Origin: Zooshikella harenae
GTDB lineage: Bacteria > Pseudomonadota > Gammaproteobacteria > Pseudomonadales > Zooshikellaceae
Length of the DNA stretch: 64,000 nucleotides
NCBI RefSeq assembly: GCF_018837975.1
Contig: NZ_JAGSOY010000005.1
Coordinates: 102,116-166,115, forward strand
Direction of reading: 5' to 3'
Part shown: positions 39,744 through 49,438 of the stretch, piece by piece
Layout: the number at the start of each line of letters is the position of its first letter
Numbering within the stretch: position 1 is the stretch's first letter
Translations under genes and position numbers: made by a program
The notes under the pieces: model-generated
What the model was told of the DNA's origin: nothing
The model's database searches: none
What the model saw: only the letters and a program-made list of their open reading frames with translations

Positions 39744-40676
39744 ATGATATATGTTGCAAAAGCAGTGATAACACCGGAACAAGCTGGCCGTATTGTTGTG
39801 CTTTATGGTGGACATACAGCAGAGCGGGAGATTTCATTACTCACTGGCCAAGCTATTTATGAGGCTCTGGTTCAACAAGGATTTGATGCTTTTTTGCTTG
39901 ATGTAGATGCGCAAAATCTACGTGATCAATTAGCAAATAAAGCATTTGACCGGGCTTTTATCGCCTTGCATGGCCGCTTTGGCGAAGATGGTACCATTCA
40001 GGGCCTGCTTGAAATGTTTAATATTCCCTATACTGGATCAGGGGTGTTAGCCAGTGCACTGGCAATGGATAAGTTTCGATCAAAATTATTATGGCAGGGG
40101 TTAGGTTTACCAACACCGCCTTATCAATTATTTCGACGTGGTGAGTTGTCTTCTTTAGCAATAAATTTGCCTTGCATATTAAAGCCTGTACATGAGGGCT
40201 CTAGTATTGGCATGACAAAAGTAAAAAGTCTTGATGAGTTGCAAAATGCGTTAAAGAAAGCCTATCAGTTTGATGAACAGGTGTTAGCGGAAACCTGGAT
40301 TACAGGACGAGAATTTACTGTAACAATTTTACATGGTGAAGCATTACCTGTTATTGAGTTGAAAACACCACGTGAGTTTTATGACTATGAGGCAAAATAT
40401 ACTACAAATGATACCCAGTATATTTGTCCATGTGAGCTTCAAAGTGAGGAACGTAAACAAATTACACAGCTAGCATTAGACGCATTTTCTGCTCTTGGCT
40501 GTAAAGGGTGGGGGCGTGTAGATATTATGCAAGATGATGCGAACAATTTTTGGTTGTTAGAGGTCAATACAATACCAGGCATGACAACACACAGTTTAGT
40601 TCCTAAAGCGGCTAAAGTCGCGGGAATTGATTTTAACCAGCTGGTGATGTCTATTTTAGCAACTTCCAAAAGTTGA
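39744..40676 (+). CDS. ddl: D-alanine-D-alanine ligase
   Basis: 310 residues, an ATP-grasp enzyme joining two D-alanines. RIVVLYGGHTAEREISLLTG starts the N-terminal domain; ALHGRFGEDGTIQGLLE, LKPVHEGSSIGMTKV and WLLEVNTIPGMTTHSLVPKAA complete the active site. The start is uncertain: ATG 39744, GTG 39738 and a further TTG are in frame. 39744 gives a length close to E. coli DdlB (306). Confidence 0.95.
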   Translation: MIYVAKAVITPEQAGRIVVLYGGHTAEREISLLTGQAIYEALVQQGFDAFLLDVDAQNLRDQLANKAFDRAFIALHGRFGEDGTIQGLLEMFNIPYTGSGVLASALAMDKFRSKLLWQGLGLPTPPYQLFRRGELSSLAINLPCILKPVHEGSSIGMTKVKSLDELQNALKKAYQFDEQVLAETWITGREFTVTILHGEALPVIELKTPREFYDYEAKYTTNDTQYICPCELQSEERKQITQLALDAFSALGCKGWGRVDIMQDDANNFWLLEVNTIPGMTTHSLVPKAAKVAGIDFNQLVMSILATSKS

Positions 40677-40707
40677 TTATTTGCCAAACAGTTTGGGTAA
40701 AGCGATA

Positions 40708-41511
40708 ATGCTTGACGTGTATGGTTATAGTGATGTCAATGTGAGAGGTAAACGAAAAAAAACGCGTGGAGCAAGCCGCAATACTTCGAATAAAAAAGGG
40801 AGCCGTGCGTTCGTTTTTTATCTAAAAATCGTCGGGAAACTATTGGCATTATGCGGTATTATTTTTATAGGGGGATATACTTGGCCTTACATTGAAAAAA
40901 AAGTAAATCAACCTATAGCTAGAGTAAAGGTGCAAGGTAAATTTGCTGCTTTAAAAGAGCAGCATGTCCAGAAGACAATAGAGCCTTTTCTTGAGCAGCG
41001 TTTTTTTAGCTTAAAGATAAAAAAGCTACAGCTGACATTGGAGAAATTGCCATGGGTTGAGACTGTCGTTATACGACGGTTATGGCCTGATCAGCTTGCT
41101 GTCCATATAATTGAGCAAATTCCTGTAGCACGATGGAATCAACGTTCGTTATTAAACGCTAATGGAGAAAGCTTTACCCCAGAAGATGTAAATGGGTTTG
41201 AGGGATTACCACATTTGGTAGGACCTAAAGGTACTCAATTAGAGATGATGAAGCAATACCACTCTATCAGTCAACAGTTGAGGCCTTTAAAATTATCCAT
41301 TGTATCACTACAACAAAGTGAGCGGGGTAGTTGGACGTTAAAAGTAAATGGGTTAAAGATTTTGTTGGGGAGAGATGATCTTTTAGAAAAAATGCAACGT
41401 TTTGCGCTGATTTATAAAGCAGAGTTGCAAACGCAAAAGCAACGAATTAAGTCTGTTGATGTACGTTATTCAAATGGTGTTGCAGTTGCTTGGCGAGAAC
41501 AACGTGGTTAA
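40708..41511 (+). CDS. ftsQ: Cell division protein FtsQ
   Basis: A 267-residue bitopic protein: a basic cytoplasmic N-terminus, one membrane segment (about 45-63), a POTRA domain beginning IARVKVQGKF and the beta domain with VVIRRLWPDQLAVHIIEQIPVARWN. Central organiser of the FtsQLB complex. The open frame reaches a TTG at 40681; ATG 40708 has GGG about ten bases upstream and is preferred. Confidence 0.94.
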   Translation: MLDVYGYSDVNVRGKRKKTRGASRNTSNKKGSRAFVFYLKIVGKLLALCGIIFIGGYTWPYIEKKVNQPIARVKVQGKFAALKEQHVQKTIEPFLEQRFFSLKIKKLQLTLEKLPWVETVVIRRLWPDQLAVHIIEQIPVARWNQRSLLNANGESFTPEDVNGFEGLPHLVGPKGTQLEMMKQYHSISQQLRPLKLSIVSLQQSERGSWTLKVNGLKILLGRDDLLEKMQRFALIYKAELQTQKQRIKSVDVRYSNGVAVAWREQRG

Positions 41512-41570
41512 ACGTCGTATTTAAAGAATATGAAAGTATGAAAATAGTTGGCGTAAGAAGGTCTGATTGA

Positions 41571-42806
41571 ATGGCTGCTGCAACTGGCGGAAAAATGATT
41601 GTGGGACTAGACATTGGCACTTCCAAGGTAGTGGCCATTGTTGGTGAGCTGAATGATGAAGGCTCACTGGAAATAATTGGTATTGGCGCACATCCTTCCC
41701 GAGGGCTTAAAAAGGGTGTGGTGGTTAATATTGAGTCTACCGTGCAGTCTATCCAGCGTGCTATTGAAGAAGCAGAGTTAATGGCAGGGTGTCAAATTCA
41801 CTCTGTGTATGCAGGCATAGCAGGCAGCCACATCCGTAGCCTTAACTCTCATGGCATCGTTGCTATTCGTGATAGAGAAGTAACAACTGCAGATATTGCT
41901 CGGGTTATTGATGCAGCACAGGCTGTAGCTATTCCTGCGGATCAAAAAATACTGCATATATTACCTCAAGAGTATGTTGTTGATACTCAGGAAGGTGTGA
42001 AAGAACCATTAGGAATGTCTGGGGTGCGTTTGGAAGCTAAGGTGCATCTTGTGACATGTGCAGTAAATTCAGCACAAAACATCGAGAAGTGTGTTCGGCG
42101 TTGTGGTCTGGATGTAGAAGACATAATCCTTGAACAGTTGGCATCAAGTTATGCTGTTTTGACTGATGATGAAAAAGAACTCGGTGTGTGTTTGGTTGAT
42201 ATCGGTGGGGGGACGACAGATATTGCCATTTTTACTGAGGGTTCTATTCGGCACACTGCGGTTATTCCTATTGCTGGTGATCAAGTTACTAATGATATTG
42301 CTATGGCTTTGAGAACCCCTACACAGCATGCTGAAGAAATAAAAATTAAGTATGCCTGTGCATTAACACAGTTGGCGGGTGCTGAAGAAATGATAAAGGT
42401 ACCAAGTGTGGGGGATAGGCCGCCGAGAGACTTGTCTCGTCAGGCGTTAGCAGAGGTTGTAGAGCCTCGTTACGATGAGCTGTTTACTTTAGTGCAGGCT
42501 GAGCTTCGTCGCAGTGGGTTTGAAGACCTTGCTGCTGCAGGTATTGTTTTAACAGGAGGTACCGCAAAAATGGAAGGGGCCGTTGAATTGGCTGAAGAAA
42601 TATTTCATATGCCAGTTCGATTGGGTGTTCCACAAAATGTGAAAGGTTTGGCTGATGTTGTACAGAACCCGATCTATTCAACAGGTGTCGGATTATTAAT
42701 GTATGGCATTAAACATCAAAAGGAAGGCCGGTTGAGTGTGCCTATTCGGGAATCACAAGAAGGGATCTTAATGCGGATGAAGCAGTGGTTTCAGGGTAAC
42801 TTTTGA
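41571..42806 (+). CDS. ftsA: Cell division protein FtsA
   Basis: A 411-residue actin-like ATPase that tethers FtsZ to the membrane. MIVGLDIGTSKVVAIVGEL is the first phosphate loop, CLVDIGGGTTDIAIF the second, and GIVLTGGTAKMEG the adenosine motif. The C-terminal amphipathic helix (GILMRMKQWFQGNF) is the membrane anchor. GAAGG lies nine bases before the ATG. Confidence 0.97.
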   Translation: MAAATGGKMIVGLDIGTSKVVAIVGELNDEGSLEIIGIGAHPSRGLKKGVVVNIESTVQSIQRAIEEAELMAGCQIHSVYAGIAGSHIRSLNSHGIVAIRDREVTTADIARVIDAAQAVAIPADQKILHILPQEYVVDTQEGVKEPLGMSGVRLEAKVHLVTCAVNSAQNIEKCVRRCGLDVEDIILEQLASSYAVLTDDEKELGVCLVDIGGGTTDIAIFTEGSIRHTAVIPIAGDQVTNDIAMALRTPTQHAEEIKIKYACALTQLAGAEEMIKVPSVGDRPPRDLSRQALAEVVEPRYDELFTLVQAELRRSGFEDLAAAGIVLTGGTAKMEGAVELAEEIFHMPVRLGVPQNVKGLADVVQNPIYSTGVGLLMYGIKHQKEGRLSVPIRESQEGILMRMKQWFQGNF

Positions 42807-42879
42807 TAATGACGAGAGCCTGGGGTGTGGACTACAACCTTACGCAAAACTGATGTGAAGCGATAGAAAGGAGAGGGTT

Positions 42880-44046
42880 ATGTTTGAGTTAGTCGATAAT
42901 GTACCGCAAAATGCGGTCATTAAAGTCATCGGTGTTGGTGGCGGAGGTGGTAATGCCGTAAACCACATGTTAAGTAAACATGTGGATGGGGTGGATTTTA
43001 TCTGTGCAAATACCGATGCCCAAGCACTAAAGCATTTACATGCGAAAACTTTATTACAGTTAGGTACGGCAATCACCAAAGGACTTGGTGCTGGTGCTAA
43101 CCCAGAAGTTGGTCGTAATGCTGCTATAGAAGATAGAGACCGGATTGCTGAAGTGCTTTCTGGTGCCGATATGGTCTTTATAACAGCAGGTATGGGGGGA
43201 GGAACTGGAACAGGTGCTGCACCTGTAGTTGCTCAAGTTGCTAGAGAACTAGGGATTCTGACAGTAGCTGTTGTTACGAAGCCTTTTCCTTTTGAAGGCA
43301 AAAAGCGTTTGACTATTGCTAATGAAGGAATGATTGAGTTGGCTGAGAGTGTTGACTCGTTAATTACTATTCCTAATGAAAAGTTACTGCCTGTTCTTGG
43401 TAAAGATGCTAGTTTACTTTCCGCTTTTAGTGCGGCAAATGATGTATTACTGGGAGCGGTACAGGGTATAGCTGACTTAATTATACGTCCAGGTATGATT
43501 AACGTTGACTTTGCAGACGTCCGTACTGTCATGTCTGAAATGGGGATGGCTATGATGGGGACAGGCTCTGCCACAGGGTCCAATCGAGCTGTTGAGGCTG
43601 CAGAAGCTGCAATTCGTAGTCCTTTGTTAGAAGACGTTAATTTACATGGGGCTCGAGGAATTTTAGTAAATATTACAGCAGGTCTCGATCTTTCTTTGGG
43701 AGAGTTCTCAGAAGTGGGTAATACTGTAGAGCAGTTTGCATCTGAAAATGCTACCGTAGTAGTTGGTACTGTGATAGACCCCGATATGTCTGATGAGTTA
43801 CGAGTCACCGTTGTAGCAACAGGCTTAGGCGAGAATGTAAGTTCAGAAAAACCAGTTAAAGTTGTAGATAATACGAAAAGTGATGGTACGTTAGACTACA
43901 ATAAACTGGATAAGCCTACTGTCATGCGTAAGCAGGCTGCTGCAGAGAGTACATCAACAAAGGCTGTCAAACCTGACGCAGCTCGTAACTCGGATAATAT
44001 GGATTACTTAGATATTCCTGCTTTTTTGAGAAGACAGGCAGATTAG
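42880..44046 (+). CDS. ftsZ: Cell division GTPase FtsZ
   Basis: 388 residues. Tubulin-like; polymerises into the Z ring. GVGGGGGNAVNHM and the tubulin signature GGGTGTG (in GMGGGTGTGAAPV) bind GTP, and the T7-loop region NVDFADVRTVMSEMG is intact. A variable linker (about 318-372) ends in the conserved tail DYLDIPAFLRRQ, which binds FtsA and other partners. A very strong GAAAGGAGAGGG ribosome site fits its high expression. Confidence 0.98.
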   Translation: MFELVDNVPQNAVIKVIGVGGGGGNAVNHMLSKHVDGVDFICANTDAQALKHLHAKTLLQLGTAITKGLGAGANPEVGRNAAIEDRDRIAEVLSGADMVFITAGMGGGTGTGAAPVVAQVARELGILTVAVVTKPFPFEGKKRLTIANEGMIELAESVDSLITIPNEKLLPVLGKDASLLSAFSAANDVLLGAVQGIADLIIRPGMINVDFADVRTVMSEMGMAMMGTGSATGSNRAVEAAEAAIRSPLLEDVNLHGARGILVNITAGLDLSLGEFSEVGNTVEQFASENATVVVGTVIDPDMSDELRVTVVATGLGENVSSEKPVKVVDNTKSDGTLDYNKLDKPTVMRKQAAAESTSTKAVKPDAARNSDNMDYLDIPAFLRRQAD

Positions 44047-44067
44047 TACGACGTTGTTCGCGAAAAG

Positions 44068-44096
44068 TTGGTGATGAAGAACAACTTTGATACAAT
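44068..44096 (+). promoter_or_regulatory. Candidate lpxC promoter
   Basis: TTGGTG, 17 bases, TACAAT, lying between ftsZ and lpxC. Predicted transcription start near 44103, which would leave a leader of about 45 nt before the ATG at 44147. lpxC has its own promoter in related bacteria. Confidence 0.65.
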
Positions 44097-44146
44097 CGCC
44101 GGCTCTGTGTGACTCTATGCAGGATTTTGACAAAGCGGCGTTAATT

Positions 44147-45061
44147 ATGATCAGACAAAGAACGTTAAAAAATATAATCCGAGCAACAGGTGTTGGCCTT
44201 CATTCTGGAGAGAAAGTTTATTTAACACTAAAACCTGCACCCGTTGACACAGGAATTGTTTTTTGTCGCACTGACTTAGATCCTGTGGTGGAAATTTCAG
44301 CAAAAGCAAAGAATGTTGGTGATACTACACTTTGTACTTCTTTGATAAATGCTGATGGAATTCGTGTTGACACTGTTGAGCATCTACTTTCTGCCATGGC
44401 TGGGCTTGGAATAGATAATGCCTATGTTGAAGTTAGTGCTCATGAAGTCCCTATTATGGACGGTAGTGCTGGTCCATTTGTATTTCTGTTACAGTCTGCA
44501 GGAATCATGGAACAGAATGCTCCTAAGAAGTTCATTAGAATTAAGCGTGAAGTTACCATTAAAGATAATGACAAAGTAGCAACTTTTCTGCCTTTTGATG
44601 GCTTTAAAGTAACTTATGAGATTGATTTTGATCACCCGGTATTTCGGAGTAGAACTCAGAAAGCCAGTATTGATTTTTCTAGTACTTCTTTTGTTAAAGA
44701 AGTAGCAAGAGCCCGTACTTTTGGCTTTATGCGTGACATTGAATATCTTCGATCAAAGAACCTTATCCTTGGTGGAAGTGTTGATAATGCAATTGTAGTG
44801 GACGATTATCGAATTCTTAATGAAGATGGTCTGCGCTATGAAGATGAATTTGTTAAACACAAAATGCTTGATGCGATTGGTGATTTATATCTTCTTGGCT
44901 ATAGCCTTATTGGAGAATTCCGTGCATATAAATCAGGTCACGCGTTAAATAACCAAGTATTGAGAAAGCTTATTTCTCAGCAAGATGCTTGGGAAATGGT
45001 TACATTTGATGACCCATCAACAGCTCCCATATCTTATATGCGTCCCGTAGCCGCAGTATAA
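44147..45061 (+). CDS. lpxC: UDP-3-O-acyl-GlcNAc deacetylase LpxC
   Basis: 304 residues, zinc-dependent, the committed step of lipid A synthesis. With this start the zinc ligands fall at His79 ([10 protein letters not shown]), His238 and Asp242 ([10 protein letters not shown]), the same numbers as in E. coli, which supports it over the longer open frame beginning at 44087. Strongly resembles the Pseudomonas enzyme. Ends the dcw cluster. Confidence 0.98.
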   Translation: MIRQRTLKNIIRATGVGLHSGEKVYLTLKPAPVDTGIVFCRTDLDPVVEISAKAKNVGDTTLCTSLINADGIRVDTVEHLLSAMAGLGIDNAYVEVSAHEVPIMDGSAGPFVFLLQSAGIMEQNAPKKFIRIKREVTIKDNDKVATFLPFDGFKVTYEIDFDHPVFRSRTQKASIDFSSTSFVKEVARARTFGFMRDIEYLRSKNLILGGSVDNAIVVDDYRILNEDGLRYEDEFVKHKMLDAIGDLYLLGYSLIGEFRAYKSGHALNNQVLRKLISQQDAWEMVTFDDPSTAPISYMRPVAAV

Positions 45062-45587
45062 TGTTTTGAATAAAATAGAAGTTGTACATTGTCGGCTAGG
45101 TATTTTTACTCGTTTCTTTGTGGTTATCACTTAGTAGGTGCAGGATAAAATTTGCACTGCGCTTGCGTGGATATATTTGAAATTTTCGAGTCATTCACAG
45201 ACTAGTCTTAGACTTTTTGCACCAAAAACATGATTCAAGTATTTTGGTGCCAGTGCTTTCAGATAAATAAAAGCACATTTATGTTGAGTGTTAACAAAGG
45301 GTTAAAGAGTTTTCAAAAGTATGCCTTTGAAAGTAAATCAACAGTAAATTCTGTATTTCTTTCAGGTCAATAGTTGAATGAATTACAGTCAGATGTTAAA
45401 TTCGTCAGCTAAACTGTTACTTTATGTATAGTTTTTGGCTACATAATGTGTGAAAACAACTATACTTAGTTTTCAATTATTGGAAAGTGGTCAATTAAGG
45501 GAGCTAGAAAATACGTCAGGTTATAACTTGGTCGTTAATAGGATTGGTACTTCAGACCGCTAAGATCCAGGTAGAACGCAAAACATA
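45062..45587. other. lpxC-M23 intergenic region with several hairpins
   Basis: 526 bp without a supported ORF. Pairs visible: GCACCAAAA / TTTTGGTGC, GTGCTTT / AAAGCAC and GTATAGTT (45426) / AACTATAC (45458), plus the palindrome AGACTAGTCT at 45199. In Pseudomonas, as I recall, a DUF721 (DciA) gene lies here on the opposite strand; it is absent from this window. Confidence 0.6.
45219..45276 (+). terminator. Paired hairpins behind lpxC
   Basis: GCACCAAAA (45219-45227) pairs with TTTTGGTGC (45242-45250); 3 bp later GTGCTTT (45253-45259) pairs with AAAGCAC (45270-45276). Neither has a strong T-run, so termination is only a possibility; a small RNA or processing site is an alternative. Confidence 0.35.
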
Positions 45588-46529
45588 ATGAATATTATCG
45601 TCGTTAGGCGCAGTCATGGACAGTCGAAAACGGTCAATGTGCGGTTTTCAACGATTCTTGTTGCCAGCATTCTGTTTTTAGCATCTTTAGTCGTGCTCAG
45701 TGCATGGATAACTTATTGTGTCATGCAGATGGGCTCACAAGTTGTTGTTACAGCTAAAACAGCAAAACAGTGGCAACATCAAATTGCGCTTCAAAAACAA
45801 GAAATTGAACACTTAAAAAAGCAGGCTAATGTCCAGCTTGACTCGTTAGCATTACGAGTCTCTGAGCTGCAGAGCCGTATAGTTCGGCTAGATGCTTTGG
45901 GTGAGCGTCTAACAACTATGGCACAGCTTAATGATGGTGAGTTCGATTTTTCTGAACCTCCTGCTGTAGGTGGTCCCTCCTCTCAAGATTTAGATCAATC
46001 TTACACTGCTCCAGATTTTATTGAGTTAATGGATCAACTCATTGGTAAGATTGAAAGCCGAGAAACTCAATTAGAAATTCTTGAAGACCTTCTAGCCAAT
46101 CGAAAACTCTCAGAGGAGTTTTTAGTAAAAGGTGTTCCTGTTCTTAAAGGTTTTATTTCCTCTCGCTTTGGTTATCGTACTGATCCTATTACAGGGCGTC
46201 GGTCATTTCATGGAGGAATTGATTTTGCTGCAAAGCATGGTGAAAATGTGCTTGCTGTAGCTTCTGGTGTAGTTACTTTTTCTGGCCGTAAAAATGGATA
46301 TGGAAATGTAGTTGAAATAAACCATGGTACAGGTTTAGTAACGCTTTATGCTCATAACAGTGCCCTACTGGTCGATGTTGGAGACATAGTTGAGAAAGGT
46401 CAGTTTATAGCCCTTGTAGGTAGTACTGGTCGTTCTACAGGCCCTCATGTTCATTTTGAAGTGTTTAAAGGTGGGCGCAGGGTTAACCCCTCTAGCTACA
46501 TAGATAGAAACATGCTGACCAGAAAGTGA
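45588..46529 (+). CDS. Membrane-anchored M23 (LytM-domain) peptidase
   Basis: 313 residues. One N-terminal membrane segment (about 21-45), a coiled coil (about 58-108) and a C-terminal LytM/M23 domain (about 190-305) in the periplasm. Zinc-binding and catalytic motifs FHGGIDFAA and GPHVHFEVF are intact, so it should be an active peptidoglycan endopeptidase rather than an EnvC-like activator. It takes the place between lpxC and secA that secM holds in E. coli and that an M23 gene holds in pseudomonads. Cutting cross-links for growth or division is the likely role. Confidence 0.9.
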   Translation: MNIIVVRRSHGQSKTVNVRFSTILVASILFLASLVVLSAWITYCVMQMGSQVVVTAKTAKQWQHQIALQKQEIEHLKKQANVQLDSLALRVSELQSRIVRLDALGERLTTMAQLNDGEFDFSEPPAVGGPSSQDLDQSYTAPDFIELMDQLIGKIESRETQLEILEDLLANRKLSEEFLVKGVPVLKGFISSRFGYRTDPITGRRSFHGGIDFAAKHGENVLAVASGVVTFSGRKNGYGNVVEINHGTGLVTLYAHNSALLVDVGDIVEKGQFIALVGSTGRSTGPHVHFEVFKGGRRVNPSSYIDRNMLTRK

Positions 46530-46658
46530 GCTGTTTTGCTCACTGTTAGTGCTGAGTTTCGAATAGTACAAATTTAGCGGTAACATTACCCTTTTATTAT
46601 TTCTATGGAATCCCCACCTTGGGAAATGTGTCCAACCTTTTTTATATAGCTGAGCATT

Positions 46659-49358
46659 ATGTTAGCCCCCTTAGTCCGAAAAGTTTTTGGTAGTAAAAAC
46701 GATCGCCAGTTACGGCGCATGAGAAAAATTGTTAAAGCCATAAATGCCCAGGAGGAGGGCTTACAAAAACTGTCTGATGAGCAGCTGCAGCAAAAAACAG
46801 TTGATTTTAAGCAGCGAATAGAACAAGGCGAAACACTCGATAAACTATTGCCTGAAGCGTTTGCGGTAGTGCGTGAAGCAAGTAAGCGTGTTATGGGAAT
46901 GCGTCACTTCGATGTGCAGATGATTGGTGGAGTTACACTGCATGAAGGATGTATTGCTGAAATGCGTACGGGTGAAGGTAAAACGCTAGTCGCAACATTG
47001 CCAGCCTATCTAAATGCTTTATCTGGTAAAGGTGTTCATGTTGTAACTGTAAATGAATATCTTGCTCGTCGTGATGCTAGCTGGATGCAACCGCTTTATG
47101 AGTTCTTGGGGCTTTCTGTGGGGGCGGTGGTTCCAGGTCAAACACCTGAAGAAAAGCGTGTAGCGTATCAAGCAGATATCACATATGGCACCAATAACGA
47201 GTTTGGTTTTGATTATCTTCGTGACAATATGGCTTTTGGTGTTGAAGATAAGTTCCAACGGGGGCTTAATTTTGCCATTGTCGATGAAGTTGACTCCATT
47301 TTAATTGATGAAGCACGAACACCACTGATTATTTCTGGTGCTGCGGAGGAAAGCTCCGAACTCTATATTGCTATTAATAAATTAGCGCCTAAGTTAACTC
47401 GTCAAGAAGAGGCTGTGGAAGGGCACTTCACACTTGATGAAAAAACGCGTCAAGTTGAGTTGACTGAGCAAGGTCATCAATATGTTGAAGAGCTATTAGT
47501 ACAGGCTAATTTGTTAGCTGAGGGCGATAACCTCTATGCTGCTCAAAATCTGAACTTACTGCATCATGTATATGCAGCACTAAAAGCTCACACAATCTTC
47601 CATAAAAATGTAGATTACATTGTTCAAGAAAATCAGGTTTTGCTTGTTGATGAGCATACTGGTCGAACAATGCCTGGCCGACGACTCTCTGAAGGCTTAC
47701 ATCAGGCTTTAGAAGCAAAAGAAAATTTAAGTGTTCAAAGTGAAAGCCAAACACTAGCATCAACAACTTTCCAGAACTATTTCCGTTTATATCAAACGCT
47801 GTCAGGTATGACTGGAACCGCAGACACAGAAGCCTTTGAGTTTCGGCAGATCTACGGTTTGGACGTTATTGTAATTCCTACGCATAAACCAATGATTCGA
47901 AAAGATCACAATGATTTGGTGTATTTGACCATTGAGGAAAAATACAGCGCGATTATTGCTGATATTAAAGAATGTGTAGCCAATAAAAGACCTATTTTAG
48001 TGGGTACAGCATCAATTGAGTCCTCTGAAAGAGTTTCTCAAGCTTTAACAAAAGCTAAGATTCCTCATGAAGTCCTGAATGCTAAGTTTCATGCCAGGGA
48101 AGCAGAGATTATTTCTCAGGCTGGTAAGCCAGGAGCTGTGACGATAGCAACAAACATGGCAGGGCGTGGAACGGACATTATGCTTGGAGGAAATTGGGAG
48201 GCAGAAGTTGCCCAATTAGAAAACCCTTCAGAGCAGGATATAGAAAAAGTCAAAGCAGAATGGCAAGAACGTCATAAGCAAGTACTTGAAGCGGGTGGTT
48301 TACATATTATAGCGACTGAGCGCCATGAATCTCGCCGAATAGATAACCAGCTTAGAGGGCGCTCAGGTCGTCAAGGTGATCCTGGATCTTCTCGTTTTTA
48401 CCTTTCTCTTGAAGATAATTTAATGCGTATCTTTGCTTCAGACCGTGTTAAAGGGTTTATGAAAGCATTGGGTATGGAGAAAGGTGAAGCCATTGAGCAC
48501 AGAATGGTGACCAATGCTATTGAAAAGGCACAGCGCAAAGTTGAAGGTAGAAACTTTGATATTCGTAAGGCTTTGCTGAAATATGATGATGTGGCGAATG
48601 AACAACGCCGTTACATTTATGGTTTAAGAGATAGAATACTAGAATTTGATGATGTAACAGATATCATTGATGAATATCGCCACGAAGTTTTAACCTCTGT
48701 TATAGATCAATTTATTCCTCCGCAAAGCTTAATTGAGCAATGGGATATTGAGGGCTTAGAAGAGCACTTAGCATCGGAGTTTAATGTCAAACTCCCCATA
48801 CAACAATGGTTGGCAGAGGATAAAACCCTTCATGAAGAACCTCTTCGTCAAAAGGTTGCGCAAACACTGATTGACGAGTACAAGGCTAAAGAAGCTTTAA
48901 CTGGTTCAGAAGTACTGCGAATGTTTGAAAAGCAAATGCTGTTGCGGGTTCTGGATGATAAGTGGAAAGAACATTTATCAACAATGGACTTCTTACGTCA
49001 GGGAATTCACTTAAGAGGTTATGCTCAGAAGAATCCTGAGCAAGAGTATAAGAGAGAGGCATTTGAGCTGTTTAAGCAAATGTTGCAGGATATTGCTCAT
49101 GAAACCATCAAAATCCTGACACATGTACAAGTCCGCCAAGATGATAATACTGAAGAGGTAGAGCGACAACGTCGCGAAGCAATGGCTCAACGTATGCGTT
49201 ATGAGCATGAGCAAGGTGGGGCATTAGCTGAAGCTGGGGTTGAGGATGTTGAATCTAATAAGCCTTTTACCCGTGAAGGTAAGAAGGTGGGTCGTAACTC
49301 GCCTTGTCCATGTGGTTCGGGTAAAAAGTACAAACAGTGCCATGGTCGATTGGGCTAG
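46659..49358 (+). CDS. secA: Preprotein translocase ATPase SecA
   Basis: 899 residues, the motor driving proteins through SecYEG. Walker A MRTGEGKT ends at Thr109; [17 protein letters not shown] is the DEAD-type Walker [20 protein letters not shown] and [26 protein letters not shown] belong to motor domain 2. The zinc-binding C-terminus has Cys883, Cys885, Cys894 and His895, the site that binds SecB. A strong terminator follows 13 bp later. Confidence 0.98.
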   Translation: MLAPLVRKVFGSKNDRQLRRMRKIVKAINAQEEGLQKLSDEQLQQKTVDFKQRIEQGETLDKLLPEAFAVVREASKRVMGMRHFDVQMIGGVTLHEGCIAEMRTGEGKTLVATLPAYLNALSGKGVHVVTVNEYLARRDASWMQPLYEFLGLSVGAVVPGQTPEEKRVAYQADITYGTNNEFGFDYLRDNMAFGVEDKFQRGLNFAIVDEVDSILIDEARTPLIISGAAEESSELYIAINKLAPKLTRQEEAVEGHFTLDEKTRQVELTEQGHQYVEELLVQANLLAEGDNLYAAQNLNLLHHVYAALKAHTIFHKNVDYIVQENQVLLVDEHTGRTMPGRRLSEGLHQALEAKENLSVQSESQTLASTTFQNYFRLYQTLSGMTGTADTEAFEFRQIYGLDVIVIPTHKPMIRKDHNDLVYLTIEEKYSAIIADIKECVANKRPILVGTASIESSERVSQALTKAKIPHEVLNAKFHAREAEIISQAGKPGAVTIATNMAGRGTDIMLGGNWEAEVAQLENPSEQDIEKVKAEWQERHKQVLEAGGLHIIATERHESRRIDNQLRGRSGRQGDPGSSRFYLSLEDNLMRIFASDRVKGFMKALGMEKGEAIEHRMVTNAIEKAQRKVEGRNFDIRKALLKYDDVANEQRRYIYGLRDRILEFDDVTDIIDEYRHEVLTSVIDQFIPPQSLIEQWDIEGLEEHLASEFNVKLPIQQWLAEDKTLHEEPLRQKVAQTLIDEYKAKEALTGSEVLRMFEKQMLLRVLDDKWKEHLSTMDFLRQGIHLRGYAQKNPEQEYKREAFELFKQMLQDIAHETIKILTHVQVRQDDNTEEVERQRREAMAQRMRYEHEQGGALAEAGVEDVESNKPFTREGKKVGRNSPCPCGSGKKYKQCHGRLG

Positions 49359-49371
49359 TTGACGGAAAGTT

Positions 49372-49402
49372 AAAAAAAGGCGACATTATGTCGCCTTTTT
49401 TT
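49372..49402 (+). terminator. Terminator of secA
   Basis: Perfect 13-bp stem AAAAAAAGGCGAC / GTCGCCTTTTTTT with a 5-nt loop. It ends 36 bp before the argJ start, so argJ must rely on read-through or on a promoter within these few bases. Confidence 0.93.
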
Positions 49403-49438
49403 ATGTTTTACTTTTTGCTCAACAAGTTGAGGTCTGAT

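Noticed and set aside
43233..43808. A 191-codon minus-strand frame inside ftsZ
   Set aside because: Antisense shadow of ftsZ codon bias; Ser/Pro/Thr-rich and without family resemblance.
44053..44085. GTTGTTC / GAACAAC hairpin behind ftsZ as terminator
   Set aside because: Wide loop, weak stem and no T-run; it overlaps the better-supported lpxC promoter.
46619..46648. Possible secA promoter TTGGGA-N18-TATATA
   Set aside because: The transcript would begin about four bases before the secA ATG, leaving no room for a ribosome site.
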